Source of the DNA: Paragordius varius
Lineage: Eukaryota > Nematomorpha
Assembly (NCBI GenBank): GCA_964247055.1
Contig: OZ176057.1
Coordinates: forward strand, 1,860,001 to 1,924,000
Reading direction: 5' to 3'
Length of the DNA stretch: 64,000 nt
The notes under the pieces were generated by a model, which saw nothing but the letters and a program-made list of their open reading frames with translations, had not been told where the DNA came from and made no database searches. Below are positions 13,431-28,145 of this stretch, one piece after another. The translations under genes and the position numbers were made by a program. Position 1 is the stretch's first letter. Each line of letters starts with the position of its first letter.

Positions 13431-16400
13431 ATACGTTTAGGAGGTGGCTTGGTTGATCGAGGAATAATGGTACTTGGTATTACGGTACTGGCACTCGCTG
13501 CGTCTATTGTTTAAAAATATATTTATACGTTTAGGAGGTTGCGAGGTTGGTACAGGTTTAATGGTACTTGGTATTACGGTACTGGCATTCGCTGCATCTA
13601 TTGTTTAAAAATATATTATTACGTTTAGGAGGTTGCGAGGTTGGTACAGGTTTAATGGTGTTTGGTATTAGGGTACTGGCACTCGCTGCATCTATTGTTT
13701 AAAAATATATTTATACGTTTAGGAGGCTGCGAGGTTGGTAGAGGTTTAATGGGACTTGGTATTACGGTACTGCCACTCGCTGCATCTATTGTTTAAAAAT
13801 ATATTTATACGTTTAGGAGGTGGCTTGGTTGAGCGAGGAATAATGGTACTTGGTATTACGGTACTGCCACTCGCTGCATCTATTGTTTAAAAATATATTT
13901 ATACGTTTAGGAGGTGGCTTGGTTGATCGAGGAATAATGGTACTTGGTATTACGGTACTGCCACTCGCTGCATCTATTGTTTAAAAATATATTTATACGT
14001 TTAGGAGGTTGCGAGGTTGGTACAGGTTTAATGGTACTTGGTATTACGGTACTGCCAATCGCTGCATCTATTGTTTAAAAATATATTTATACGTTTAGGA
14101 GGTTGCGAGGTTGGTACAGGGTTAATGGTACTTGGTCTTACGGTACTGGCACTCGCTGCATCTATTGTTTAAAAATATATTTATACGTTTAGGTGGTTGC
14201 GTGGTTGGTACAGGTTTAATGGTACTTGGTATTACGGTACTGGCACTCGCTGCATCTATTGTTTAAAAATATATTATTACGTTTAGGAGGTTGCGAGGTT
14301 GGTACAGGTTTAATGGTGTTTGGTATTACGGTACTGGCACTCGCTGCATCTATTGTTTAAAAATATATTTATACGTTTAGGAGGTTGCGAGGTTGGTACA
14401 GGTTTAATGGTACTTGGTATTACGGTACTGCCACTCGCTGCATCTATTGTTTAAAAATATATTTATACGTTTAGGAGGTTGCGAGGTTGGTACAGGTTTA
14501 ATGGTACTTGGTATTACGGTACTGGCACTCGCTGCATCTATTGTTTAAAAATATATTATTACGTTTAGGAGGTTGCGAGGTTGGTACAGGTTTAATTGTG
14601 TTTGGTATTACGGTACTGGCACTCGCTGCATCTATTGTTTAAAAATATATTATTACGTTTAGGAGGTTGCGAGGTTGGTACAGGTTTAATGGTGTTTGGT
14701 ATTACGGTACTGGCACTCGCTGCATCTATTGTTTAAAAATATATTATTACGTTTAGGAGGTTGCGAGGTTGGTACAGGTTTAATGGTGTTTGGTATTACG
14801 GTACTGGCACTCGCTGCATCTATTGTTTAAAAATATATTTATACGTTTAGGAGGTTGCGAGGTTGGTAGAGGTTTAATGGTACTTGGTATTACGGTACTG
14901 GCACTCGCTGCATCTATTGTTTAAAAATATATTTATACGTTTAGGAGGTGGCTTGGTTGATCGAGGAATAATGGTACTTGGTATTACGGTACTGGCACTC
15001 GCTACGTCTATTGTTTAAAAATATATTTATACGTTTAGGAGGTTGCGAGGTTGGTACAGGTTTTACGGTACTTGGTATTACGGTACTGCCACTCGCTGCA
15101 TCTATTGTTTAAAAATATATTTATACGTTTAGGAGGTTGCGAGGTTGGTACAGGTTTAATGGTACTTGGTATTACGGTACTGCCAATCGCTGCATCTATT
15201 GTTTAAAAATATATTTATACGTTTAGGAGGTTGCGAGGTTGGTACAGGGTTAATGGTACTTGGTCTTACGGTACTGGCACTCGCTGCATCTATTGTTTAA
15301 AAATATATTTATACGTTTAGGTGGTTGCGTGGTTGGTACAGGTTTAATGGTACTTGGTATTACGGTACTGGCACTCGCTGCATCTATTGTTTAAAAATAT
15401 ATTATTACGTTTAGGAGGTTGCGAGGTTGGTACAGGTTTAATGGTGTTTGGTATTACGGTACTGGCACTCGCTGCATCTATTGTTTAAAAATATATTTAT
15501 ACGTTTAGGAGGTTGCGAGGTTGGTACAGGTTTAATGGTACTTGGTATTACGGTACTGCCACTCGCTGCATCTATTGTTTAAAAATATATTTATACGTTT
15601 AGGAGGTTGCGAGGTTGGTACAGGTTTAATGGTACTTGGTATTACGGTACTGGCACTCGCTGCATCTATTGTTTAAAAATATATTATTACGTTTAGGAGG
15701 TTGCGAGGTTGGTACAGGTTTAATTGTGTTTGGTATTACGGTACTGGCACTCGCTGCATCTATTGTTTAAAAATATATTATTACGTTTAGGAGGTTGCGA
15801 GGTTGGTACAGGTTTAATGGTGTTTGGTATTACGGTACTGGCACTCGCTGCATCTATTGTTTAAAAATATATTATTACGTTTAGGAGGTTGCGAGGTTGG
15901 TACAGGTTTAATGGTGTTTGGTATTACGGTACTGGCACTCGCTGCATCTATTGTTTAAAAATATATTTATACGTTTAGGAGGTTGCGAGGTTGGTAGAGG
16001 TTTAATGGTACTTGGTATTACGGTACTGGCACTCGCTGCATCTATTGTTTAAAAATATATTTATACGTTTAGGAGGTGGCTTGGTTGATCGAGGAATAAT
16101 GGTACTTGGTATTACGGTACTGGCACTCGCTACGTCTATTGTTTAAAAATATATTTATACGTTTAGGAGGTTGCGAGGTTGGTACAGGTTTTACGGTACT
16201 TGGTATTACGGTACTGCCACTCGCTGCATCTATTGTTTAAAAATATATTTATACGTTTAGGAGGTTGCGAGGTTGGTACAGGTTTAATGGTACTTGGTAT
16301 TACGGTACTGGCACTCGCTGCATCTATTGTTTAAAAATATATTTATACGTTTAGGAGGTGGCTTGGTTGATCGAGGAACAATAATACTTGGTATTACGGT

Positions 16401-19400
16401 ACTGGCACTCGCTACGTCTATTGTTTAAAAATATATTTATACGTTTAGGAGGTTGCGAGGTTGGTACAGGTTTTACGGTACTTGGTATTACGGTACTGCC
16501 ACTCGCTGCATCTATTGTTTAAAAATATATTTATACGTTTAGGAGGTTGCGAGGTTGGTACAGGTTTAATGGTACTTGGTATTACGGTACTGGCACTCGC
16601 TGCATCTATTGTTTAAAAATATATTATTACGTTTAGGAGGTTGCGAGGTTGGTACAGGTTTAATGGTGTTTGGTATTACGGTACTGGCACTCGCTGCATC
16701 TATTGTTTAAAAATATATTTATACGTTTAGGAGGTTGCGAGGTTGGTACAGGTTTAATGGTGTTTGGTATTACGGTACTGGCACTCGCTGCATCTATTGT
16801 TTAAAAATATATTTATACGTTTAGGAGGTTGCGAGGTTGGTACAGGGTTAATGGTACTTGGTCTTACGGTACTGGCACTCGCTGCATCTATTGTTTAAAA
16901 ATATATTTATACGTTTAGGTGGTTGCGTGGTTGGTACAGGTTTAATGGTACATGGTATTACGGTACTGGCACTCGCTGCATCTATTGTTTAAAAATATAT
17001 TATTACGTTTAGGAGGTTGCGAGGTTGGTACAGGTTTAATGGTGTTTGGTATTACGGTACTGGCACTCGCTGCATCTATTGTTTAAAAATATATTTATAC
17101 GTTTAGGAGGTTGCGAGGTTGGTACAGGTTTAATGGTACTTGGTATTACGGTACTGGCACTCGCTGCATCTATTGTTTAAAAATATATTATTACGTTTAG
17201 GAGGTTGCGAGGTTGGTACAGGTTTAATGGTGTTTGGTATTACGGTACTGGCACTCGCTGCATCTATTGTTTAAAAATATATTTATACGTTTAGGAGGTT
17301 GCGAGGTTGGTAGAGGTTTAATGGTACTTGGTATTACGGTACTGGCACTCGCTGCATCTATTGTTTAAAAATATATTTATACGTTTAGGAGGTGGCTTGG
17401 TTGATCGAGGAATAATGGTACTTGGTATTACGGTACTGGCACTCGCTACGTCTATTGTTTAAAAATATATTTATACGTTTAGGAGGTTGCGAGGTTGGTA
17501 CTGGTTTTACGGTACTTGGTATTACGGTACTGCCACTCGCTGCATCTATTGTTTAAAAATATATTTATACGTTTAGGAGGTTGCGAGGTTGGTACAGGTT
17601 TAATGGTACTTGGTATTACGGTACTGGCACTCGCTGCATCTATTGTTTAAAAATATATTTATACGTTTAGGAGGTGGCTTGGTTGATCGAGGAATAATAA
17701 TACTTGGTATTACGGTACTGGCACTCGCTACGTCTATTGTTTAAAAATATATTTATACGTTTAGGAGGTTGCGAGGTTGGTACAGGTTTTACGGTACTTG
17801 GTATTACGGTACTGCCACTCGCTGCATCTATTGTTTAAAAATATATTTATACGTTTAGGAGGTTGCGAGGTTGGTACAGGTTTAATGGTACTTGGTATTA
17901 CGGTACTGGCACTCGCTGCATCTATTGTTTAAAAATATATTATTACGTTTAGGAGGTTGCGAGGTTGGTACAGGTTTAATGGTGTTTGGTATTACGGTAC
18001 TGGCACTCGCTGCATCTATTGTTTAAAAATATATTTATACGTTTAGGAGGTTGCGAGGTTGGTAGAGGTTTAATGGTACTTGATATTACGGTACTGCCAC
18101 TCGCTGCATCTATTGTTTAAAAATATATTTATACGTTTAGGAGGTGGCTTGGTTGATCGAGGAATAATGGTACTTGGTATTACGGTACTGCCACTCGCTG
18201 CATCTATTGTTTAAAAATATATTTATACGTTTAGGAGGTGGCTTGGTTGATCGAGGAATAATGGTACTTGGTATTACGGTACTGCCACTCGCTGCATCTA
18301 TTGTTTAAAAATATATTTATACGTTTAGGAGGTTGCGAGGTTGGTACAGGTTTAATGGTACTTGGTATTACGGTACTGCCAATCGCTGCATCTATTGTTT
18401 AAAAATATATTTATACGTTTAGGAGGTTGCGAGGTTGGTACAGGGTTAATGGTACTTGGTCTTACGGTACTGGCACTCGCTGCATCTATTGTTTAAAAAT
18501 ATATTTATACGTTTAGGTGGTTGCGTGGTTGGTACAGGTTTAATGGTACTTGGTATTACGGTACTGGCACTCGCTGCATCTATTGTTTAAAAATATATTA
18601 TTACGTTTAGGAGGTTGCGAGGTTGGTACAGGTTTAATGGTGTTTGGTATTACGGTACTGGCACTCGCTGCATCTATTGTTTAAAAATATATTTATACGT
18701 TTAGGAGGTTGCGAGGTTGGTACAGGTTTAATGGTACTTGGTATTACGGTACTGCCACTCGCTGCATCTATTGTTTAAAAATATATTTATACGTTTAGGA
18801 GGTTGCGAGGTTGGTACAGGTTTAATGGTACTTGGTATTACGGTACTGGCACTCGCTGCATCTATTGTTTAAAAATATATTATTACGTTTAGGAGGTTGC
18901 GAGGTTGGTACAGGTTTAATGGTGTTTGGTATTACGGTACTGGCACTCGCTGCATCTATTGTTTAAAAATATATTTATACGTTTAGGAGGTTGCGAGGTT
19001 GGTACAGGTTTTACGGTACTTGGTATTACGGTACTGCCACTCGCTGCATCTATTGTTTAAAAATATATTTATACGTTTAGGAGGTTGCGAGGTTGGTACA
19101 GGTTTAATGGTACTTGGTATTACGGTACTGGCACTCGCTGCATCTATTGTTTAAAAATATATTATTACGTTTAGGAGGTTGCGAGGTTGGTACAGGTTTA
19201 ATGGTGTTTGGTATTACGGTACTGGCACTCGCTGCATCTATTGTTTAAAAATATATTTATACGTTTAGGAGGTTGCGAGGTTGGTAGAGGTTTAATGGTA
19301 CTTGGTATTACGGTACTGCCACTCGCTGCATCTATTGTTTAAAAATATATTTATACGTTTAGGAGGTGGCTTGCTTGATCGAGGAATAATGGTACTTGGT

Positions 19401-22400
19401 ATTACGGTACTGGCACTCGCTGCGTCTATTGTTTATAAATATATATTTACGTTTAGGAGGTTGCGAGGTTGGTACAGGTTTAATGGTACTTGGTATTACG
19501 GTACTGGCATTCGCTGCATCTATTGTTTAAAAATATATTATTACGTTTAGGAGGTTGCGAGGTTGGTACAGGTTTAATGGTGTTTGGTATTAGGGTACTG
19601 GCACTCGCTGGATCTATTGTTTAAAAATATATTTATACGTTTAGGAGGCTGCGAGGTTGGTAGAGGTTTAATGGGACTTGGTATTACGGTACTGCCACTC
19701 GCTGCATCTATTGTTTAAAAATATATTTATACGTTTAGGAGGTGGCTTGGTTGATCGAGGAATAATGGTACTTGGTATTACGGTACTGCCACTCGCTGCA
19801 TCTATTGTTTAAAAATATATTTATACGTTTAGGAGGTTGCGAGGTTGGTACAGGTTTAATGGTACTTGGTATTACGGTACTGCCACTCGCTGCATCTATT
19901 GTTTAAAAATATATTTATACGTTTAGGAGGTTGCGAGGTTGGTACAGGGTTAATGGTACTTGGTCTTACGGTACTGGCACTCGCTGCATCTATTGTTTAA
20001 AAATATATTTATACGTTTAGGAGGTTGCGAGGTTGGTAGAGGTTTAATGGTACTTGGTATTACGGTACTGGCACTCGCTGCATCTATTGTTTAAAAATAT
20101 ATTTATACGTTTAGGAGGTTGCGAGGTTGGTACAGGTTTAATGGTACTTGGTATTACGGTACTGGCACTCGCTGCATCTATTGTTTAAAAATATATTTAT
20201 ACGTTTAGGAGGTTGCGAGGTTGGTACAGGTTTAATGGTACTTGGTATTACGGTACTGGCACTCGCTGCATCTATTGTTTAAAAATATATTTATACGTTT
20301 AGGAGGTTGCGAGGTTGGTAGAGGTTTAATGGTACTTGGTATTACGGTACTGCCACTCGCTGCATCTATTGTTTAAAAATATATTTATACGTTTAGGAGG
20401 TGGCTTGGTTGATCGAGGAATAATGGTACTTGGTATTACGGTACTGGCACTCGCTGCGTCTATTGTTTATAAATATATATTTACGTTTAGGAGGTTGCGA
20501 GGTTGGTACAGGTTTAATGGTACTTGGTATTACGGTACTGGCATTCGCTGCATCTATTGTTTAAAAATATATTATTACGTTTAGGAGGTTGCGAGGTTGG
20601 TACAGGTTTAATGGTGTTTGGTATTAGGGTACTGGCACTCGCTGCATCTATTGTTTAAAAATATATTTATACGTTTAGGAGGCTGCGAGGTTGGTAGAGG
20701 TTTAATGGGACTTGGTATTACGGTACTGCCACTCGCTGCATCTATTGTTTAAAAATATATTTATACGTTTAGGAGGTGGCTTGGTTGATCGAGGAATAAT
20801 GGTACTTGGTATTACGGTACTGCCACTCGCTGCATCTATTGTTTAAAAATATATTTATACGTTTAGGAGGTTGCGAGGTTGGTACAGGTTTAATGGTACT
20901 TGGTATTACGGTACTGCCACTCGCTGCATCTATTGTTTAAAAATATATTTATACGTTTAGGAGGTTGCGAGGTTGGTACAGGGTTAATGGTACTTGGTCT
21001 TACGGTACTGGCACTCGCTGCATCTATTGTTTAAAAATATATTTATACGTTTAGGTGGTTGCGTGGTTGGTACAGGTTTAATGGTGTTTGGTATTACGGT
21101 ACTGGCACTCGCTGCATCTATTGTTTAAAAATATATTTATACGTTTAGGAGGTTGCGAGGTTGGTACAGGTTTAATGGTACTTGGTATTACGGTACTGCC
21201 ACTCGCTGCATCTATTGTTTAAAAATATATTTATACGTTTAGGAGGTTGCGAGGTTGGTACAGGTTTAATGGTACTTGGTATTACGGTACTGGCACTCGC
21301 TGCATCTATTGTTTAAAAATATATTATTACGTTTAGGAGGTTGCGAGGTTGGTACAGGTTTAATGGTGTTTGGTATTACGGTACTGGCACTCGCTGCATC
21401 TATTGTTTAAAAATATATTATTACGTTTAGGAGGTTGCGAGGTTGGTACAGGTTTAATGGTGTTTGGTATTACGGTACTGGCACTCGCTGCATCTATTGT
21501 TTAAAAATATATTTATACGTTTAGGAGGTTGCGAGGTTGGTAGAGGTTTAATGGTACTTGGTATTACGGTACTGCCACTCGCTGCATCTATTGTTTAAAA
21601 ATATATTTATACGTTTAGGAGGTTGCGAGGTTGGTACAGGTTTAATGGTGTTTGGTATTACGGTACTGGCACTCGCTGCATCTATTGTTTAAAAATATAT
21701 TTATACGTTTAGGAGGTTGCGAGGTTGGTAGAGGTTTAATGGTACATGGTATTACGGTACTGGCACTCGCTGCATCTATTGTTTAAAAATATATTTATAC
21801 GTTTAGGAGGTTGCGAGGTTGGTACAGGTTTTACGGTACTTGGTATTACGGTACTGCCACTCGCTGCATCTATTGTTTAAAAATATATTTATACGTTTAG
21901 GAGGTTGCGAGGTTGGTACAGGTTTAATGGTACTTGGTATTACGGTACTGGCACTCGCTGCATCTATTGTTTAAAAATATATTATTACGTTTAGGAGGTT
22001 GCGAGGTTGGTACAGGTTTAATGGTGTTTGGTATTACGGTACTGGCACTCGCTGCATCTATTGTTTAAAAATATATTTATACGTTTAGGAGGTTGCGAGG
22101 TTGGTAGAGGTTTAATGGTACTTGGTATTACGGTACTGCCACTCGCTGCATCTATTGTTTAAAAATATATTTATACGTTTAGGAGGTGGCTTGGTTGATC
22201 GAGGAATAATGGTACTTGGTATTACGGTACTGGCACTCGCTGCGTCTATTGTTTATAAATATATATTTACGTTTAGGAGGTTGCGAGGTTGGTACAGGTT
22301 TAATGGTACTTGGTATTACGGTACTGGCATTCGCTGCATCTATTGTTTAAAAATATATTATTACGTTTAGGAGGTTGCGAGGTTGGTACAGGTTTAATGG

Positions 22401-23330
22401 TGTTTGGTATTAGGGTACTGGCACTCGCTGCATCTATTGTTTAAAAATATATTTATACGTTTAGGAGGCTGCGAGGTTGGTAGAGGTTTAATGGGACTTG
22501 GTATTACGGTACTGCCACTCGCTGCATCTATTGTTTAAAAATATATTTATACGTTTAGGAGGTGGCTTGGTTGATCGAGGAATAATGGTACTTGGTATTA
22601 CGGTACTGCCACTCGCTGCATCTATTGTTTAAAAATATATTTATACGTTTAGGAGGTTGCGAGGTTGGTACAGGTTTAATGGTACTTGGTATTACGGTAC
22701 TGCCACTCGCTGCATCTATTGTTTAAAAATATATTTATACGTTTAGGAGGTTGCGAGGTTGGTACAGGGTTAATGGTACTTGGTCTTACGGTACTGGCAC
22801 TCGCTGCATCTATTGTTTAAAAATATATTTATACGTTTAGGTGGTTGCGTGGTTGGTACAGGTTTAATGGTACTTGGTATTACGGTACTGGCACTCGCTG
22901 CATCTATTGTTTAAAAATATATTATTACGTTTAGGAGGTTGCGAGGTTGGTACAGGTTTAATGGTGTTTGGTATTACGGTACTGGCACTCGCTGCATCTA
23001 TTGTTTAAAAATATATTTATACGTTTAGGAGGTTGCGAGGTTGGTACAGGTTTAATGGTACTTGGTATTACGGTACTGCCACTCGCTGCATCTATTGTTT
23101 AAAAATATATTTATACGTTTAGGAGGTTGCGAGGTTGGTACAGGTTTAATGGTACTTGGTATTACGGTACTGGCACTCGCTGCATCTATTGTTTAAAAAT
23201 ATATTATTACGTTTAGGAGGTTGCGAGGTTGGTACAGGTTTAATGGTGTTTGGTATTACGGTACTGGCACTCGCTGCATCTATTGTTTAAAAATATATTT
23301 ATACGTTTAGGAGGTTGCGAGGTTGGTACA
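13431..23330. repeat. Satellite family A array, zone 2 (different higher-order pattern)
   Basis: The same 94-bp monomer continues with another set of marker variants. A monomer with the changes tacagggttaatgg and ggtcttacgg recurs with its marker base at 14118, 15245, 16843, 18441, 19945, 20979 and 22765. These intervals are 12 (minus one base), 17, 17, 16, 11 and 19 monomers. In most copies it is followed by a neighbour reading aggtggttgcgtgg. Three near-identical stretches open for 82 codons start at 19302, 20336 and 22122, which are 11 and 19 monomers apart. They reflect copied blocks rather than a gene, because 94 is not a multiple of three and stops recur in the AT tract. Confidence 0.96.
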
Positions 23331-26300
23331 GGTTTAATGGTACTTGTTATTACGGTACTGCCACTCGCTGCATCTATTGTTTAAAAATATATTTATACGT
23401 TTAGGAGGTGGCTTGGTTGATCGAGGAATAATGGTACTTGGTATTACGGTACTGCCACTCGCTGCATCTATTGTTTAAAAATGTATTTATACGTTTAGGA
23501 GGTGGCTTGGTTGATCGAGGAATAATGGTACTTGGTATTACGGTACTTCCACTCGCTGCATCTATTGTTTTAAAATATATTTATACGTTTAAGAGGTTGC
23601 GAGGTTGGTAGAGGTTTAATGGTACTTGGTATTACGGTACTGGCACTCGCTGCATCTATTGTTTAAAAATATATTTATACGTTTAGGAGGTGGCTTGGTT
23701 GATCGAGGAATAATGGTTCTAGGTATTACGGTACTGGCACTCGCTGCATCTATTGTTTAAAAATATATTTATACGTTTAGGAGGTTGCGAGGTTGGTAGA
23801 GGTTTAATGGTACTTGGTATTAGGGTACTGCCACTCGCTGCATCTATTGTTTAAAAATATATTTATACGTTTAGGAGGTGGCCTGGTTGATCGAGGAATA
23901 ATGGTACTTGGTATTACGGTACTTCCACTCGCTGCATCTATTGTTTAAAAATATATTTATACGTTTAGGAGGTTGCGAGGTTGGTAGAGGTTTAATGGTA
24001 CTTGGTATTACGGTACTGCCACTCGCTAAGTCTATTGTTTAAAAATATATTTATACGTTTAGGAAGTGGCCTGGTTGATCGAGGAATAATGGTACTTGGT
24101 ATTACGGTACTGCCACTCGCTGTATCTATTGTTTAAAAATATATTTATACGTTTAGGAGGTTGCGAGGTTGGTACAGGTTTAATGGTACTCGGTATTACG
24201 GTACTGGCACTCGCTGCATCTATTGTTTAAAAATATATTTATACGTTTAGGAGGTGGCCTGGTTGATCGAGGAATAATGGTACTTGGTATTACGGTACTG
24301 GCACTCGCTGCATCTATTGTTTAAAAATATATTTATACGTTTAGGAGGTGGCTTGGTTGATCGAGGAATAATGGTTCTTGGTATTACGGTACTGGCACTC
24401 GCTGCATCTATTGTTTAAAAATATATTTATACGTTTAGGAGGTTGCGAGGTTGGTACAGGTTTAATTGTACTTGGTATTACGGTACTGCCACTCGCTGCA
24501 TCTATTGTTTAAAAATATATTTATACGTTTCGGAGGTGGCTTGGTTGATCGAGGAATAATGGTACTTGGTATTACGGTAGTGGCACTCGCTGCGTCTATT
24601 GTTTAAAAATATATTTTTACGTTTAGGAGGTTGCGAGGTTGGTAGAGGTTTTACGGTACTTGGTATTACGGTACTGCCACTCGCTGCATCTATTGTTTAA
24701 AAATATATTTATACGTTTAGGAGGTTGCGAGGTTGGTACAGGTTTAATGGTACTTGGTATTACGGTACTGCCACTCGCTACATCTATTGTTTAAATATAT
24801 ATTTATACGTTTAGGAGGTTGCGAGGTTGGTACAGGTTTAATGGTACTTGGTATTACGGTACTGGCACTCGCTGCATCTATTGTTTAAAAATATATTTAT
24901 ACGTTTAGGAGGTGGCTTGGTTGATCGAGGAATAATGGTACTTGGTATTACGGTACTGGCACTCGCTGCATCTATTGTTTAAAAATATATTTATACGTTT
25001 AGGATGTGGCTTGGTTGATCGAGGAATAATGGTACTTGGTATTACGGTACTTCCACTCGCTGCATCTATTGTTTAAAAATATATTTATACGTTTAGGAGG
25101 TTGCGAGGTTGGTAGAGGTTTAATGGTACTTGGTATTACGGTACTGCCACTCGCTACGTTTATTGTTTAAAAATATATTTATACGTTTAGGAGGTGGCTT
25201 GGTTGATCGAGGAATAATGGTACTCGGTATTACGGTACTGTCACTCGCTGTATCTATTGTTTAAAAATTTATTTATACGTTTAGGAGGTTGCGAGGTTGG
25301 TAGAGGTTTAATGGTACTTGGTATTACGGTACTGGCACTCGCTGCATCTATTGTTTAAAAATATATTTATACGTTTAGGAGGTGGCTTGGTTGATCGAGG
25401 AATAATGGTTCTTGGTATTACGGTACTGGCACTCGCTGCATCTATTGTTTAAAAATATATTTATACGTTTAGGAGGTTGCGAGGTTGGTACAGGTTTAAT
25501 GGTACTTGGTATTACGGAACTGCCACTCGCTGCATCTATTGTTTTAAAATATATTTATACGTTTAGGAGGTTGCGAGGTTGGTAGAGGTTTAATGGTACT
25601 TGGAATTACGGTACTGCCACTCGCTGCGTCTATTGTTTAAAAATATATTTATACGTTTAGGAGGTTGCGAGGTTGGTACAGGTTTAATGGTACTTGTTAT
25701 TACGGTACTGCCACTCGCTGCAACTATTGTTTAAAAATATATTTATACGTTTAGGAGGTGGCTTGGTTGATCGAGGAATAATGGTACTTGGTATTACGGT
25801 ACTGCCACTCGCTGCATCTATTGTTTAAAAATATATTTATACGTTTAGGAGGTGGCTTGGTTGATCGAGGAATAATGGTACTTGGTATTACGGTACTTCC
25901 ACTCGCTGCATCTATTGTTTAAAAATATATTTATACGTTTAGGAGGTTGCGAGGTTGGTAGAGGTTTAATGGTACTTGGTATTACGGTACTGCCACTCGC
26001 TACGTCTATTGTTTAAAAATATATTTATACGTTTAGGAGGTGGCCTGGTTGATCGAGGAATAATGGTACTTGGTATTACGGTACTGCCACTCGCTGCATC
26101 TATTGTTTAAAAATATATTTATACGTTTAGGAGGTTGCGAGGATGGTACAAGTTTAATTGTACTTGGTATTACGGTACTGCCACTCGCTGCATCTATTGT
26201 TGAAAAATATATTTATACGTTTAGGACGTGGCTTGGTTGATCGAGGAATAATGGTACTTGGTATTACGGTACTGGCACTCGCTGCATCTATTGTTTAAAA

Positions 26301-26745
26301 TATATTTATACGTTTAGGAGGTTGCGAGGTTGGTACAGGTTTAATTGTACTTGGTATTACGGTACTGCCACTCGTTGCATCTATTGTTTAAAAATATATT
26401 TATACGTTTCGGAGGTGGCTTGGTTGATCGAGGAATAATGGTACTTGGTATTACGGTACTGGCACTCGCTGCGTCTATTGTTTAAAAATATATTTTTACG
26501 TTTAGGAGGTTGCGAGTTTGGTACAGGTTTTACGGTACTTGGTATTACGGTACTGCCACTCGCTGCATCTATTGTTTAAAAATATTTTTATACGTTTAGG
26601 AGGTTGCGAGGTTGGTACAGGTTTAATGGTACTTGGTATTACGGTACTGCCACTCGCTACATCTATTGTTTAAATATATATTTATACGTTTAGGAGGTTG
26701 CGAGGTTGGTAGAGGTTTAATGGTACTTGGTATTACGGTACTGCC
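23331..26745. repeat. Satellite family A array, zone 3 (more diverged monomers)
   Basis: Family A monomers here carry more private substitutions than in zones 1 and 2, for example atgtatttatacg near 23,480, a gttttaaaat variant near 23,567 and 25,540, and several heads with a changed base after tttagga. Heads alternate between the ggcttggttgatcgagg and tgcgaggttgg types. The higher-order pattern is much less regular. This zone adjoins the first block of family B, so it looks like a less homogenised flank of the A array. Confidence 0.93.
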
Positions 26746-27514
26746 ACTCACTGCATCTATTGTTTAAAAATTTATTTACGTTTAGGAGGCTGCGTGGCTG
26801 ATAGAGGAGTAATGGTATTTGGTTTTACGGTACTGCCACTCGCTGCATCTATTGTTTAAAAATTTATTTACGTTTAGGAGGCTGCGTGCTTGATAGAGGA
26901 CTAATGATATTTGGTTTTACGGCAATGCCACTCACTGCATCTAATTATTAAAAAAATATATATATAGGTTCAGGGGGCTGCGTGGTTGATAGAGGAGTAA
27001 TGGTATTTGGTTTTACGGTACTGCCAGACGCTGAATCTATTGTTTAAAAAAATATTTAGGTTCAGGGGGCAGCGTGGTTGATAGCGGAGTAATAATAATT
27101 GGTTTTACGGTACGGCCACTCACTGCATCTATTGTTAAAATATATTTACGTTCAGTGGTCAGCGTGGTTGATTATGGAGTAATGGTATTTGTTTTTACGG
27201 TACTGCCACTCACTGCATCTATTGTTTAAAAATATATTTACCTTTAGGTGGTTGCGTATTTGATCGAGGAATTGTGGAATTTGGTTTTACGGTACTGCCA
27301 CTCGCTGCATCTATTGTTCAAAAATTTATTTAACTTTAGGAGGTGCGTGGTGTATCGAGGAATTGTGGTATTTGGTTTTACGGTACTGCCACTCGCTGCA
27401 TCTATTGTTCAAAAATTTATTTAACTTTAGGAGGCTGCGTGGTTGATAGAGGAGTAATGATATTTCTTTTTACGGTACTGCCACTCACTGCATCTATTGT
27501 TTAAAAATATATTT
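26746..27514. repeat. Satellite family B block 1
   Basis: Monomers switch to family B, about 92 bp and variable. Heads read ctgcgtggctgatagagg, cagcgtggttgatagcgg or gcgtatttgatcgagg, followed by ggtatttggttttacgg. The body keeps ggtactgccactc and tgcatctattgtttaaaaat, usually with cactcact in place of cactcgct. Individual members are degraded, for example agacgctgaatctattg near 27,030 and tctaattattaaaaa near 26,940. The switch from A happens inside the conserved body at about 26,750. Confidence 0.93.
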
Positions 27515-28145
27515 AGTTTAGGAGGTTGCGAGGATGGTACAAGTTTAATTGTACTTGGTATTACGGTACTGCCACTCGCTGCATCTATTGTTGAAAAATA
27601 TATTTATACGTTTAAGACGTGGCTTGGTTGAACGAGGAATAATCGTACTTGGTATTACGGTACTGGCACTCGCTGCATCTATTGTTTAAAAATATATTTA
27701 TACGTTTAGGAGGTTGCGAGGTTGGTACAGGTTTAATTGTACTTGGTATTACGGTACTGCCACTCGCTGCATCTATTGTTTAAAAATATATTTATACGTT
27801 TCGGAGGTGGCTTGGTTGATCGAGGAATAATGGTACTTGGTATTACGGTAGTGGCACTCGCTGCGTCTATTGTTTAAAAATATAGTTTTACGTTTAGGAG
27901 GTTGCGAGGTTGGTAGAGGTTTTACGGTACTTGTTATTACGGTACTGCCACTCGCTGCATCTATTGTTTAAAAATATATTTATACGTTTAAGAGGTTGCG
28001 AGGTTGGTACATGTTTAATGGTACTTGGTATTACGGTACTGCCACTCGCTACATCTATTGTTTAAATATATATTTATACGTTTAGGAGGTTGCGAGGTTG
28101 GTAGAGGTTTAATGGTACTTGGTATTACGGTACTGCCACTCACTG
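27515..28145. repeat. Family A patch inside family B
   Basis: About seven family A monomers interrupt family B. They begin with a distinctive head reading aggatggtacaagtttaatt at about 27,532, also present at 26,141 in the main A array. The patch and the B monomers after it repeat the order seen from 26,131 onward, so it is best read as part of a 1.39-kb tandem duplication rather than an independent A insertion. Confidence 0.9.

Noticed and set aside
19302-22370. Three near-identical plus-strand open stretches of 82 codons
   Set aside because: They lie wholly inside satellite, are spaced by 11 and 19 monomers, and exist because variants such as tttataaat remove a recurring stop. No start context, domain or codon signal supports a gene.
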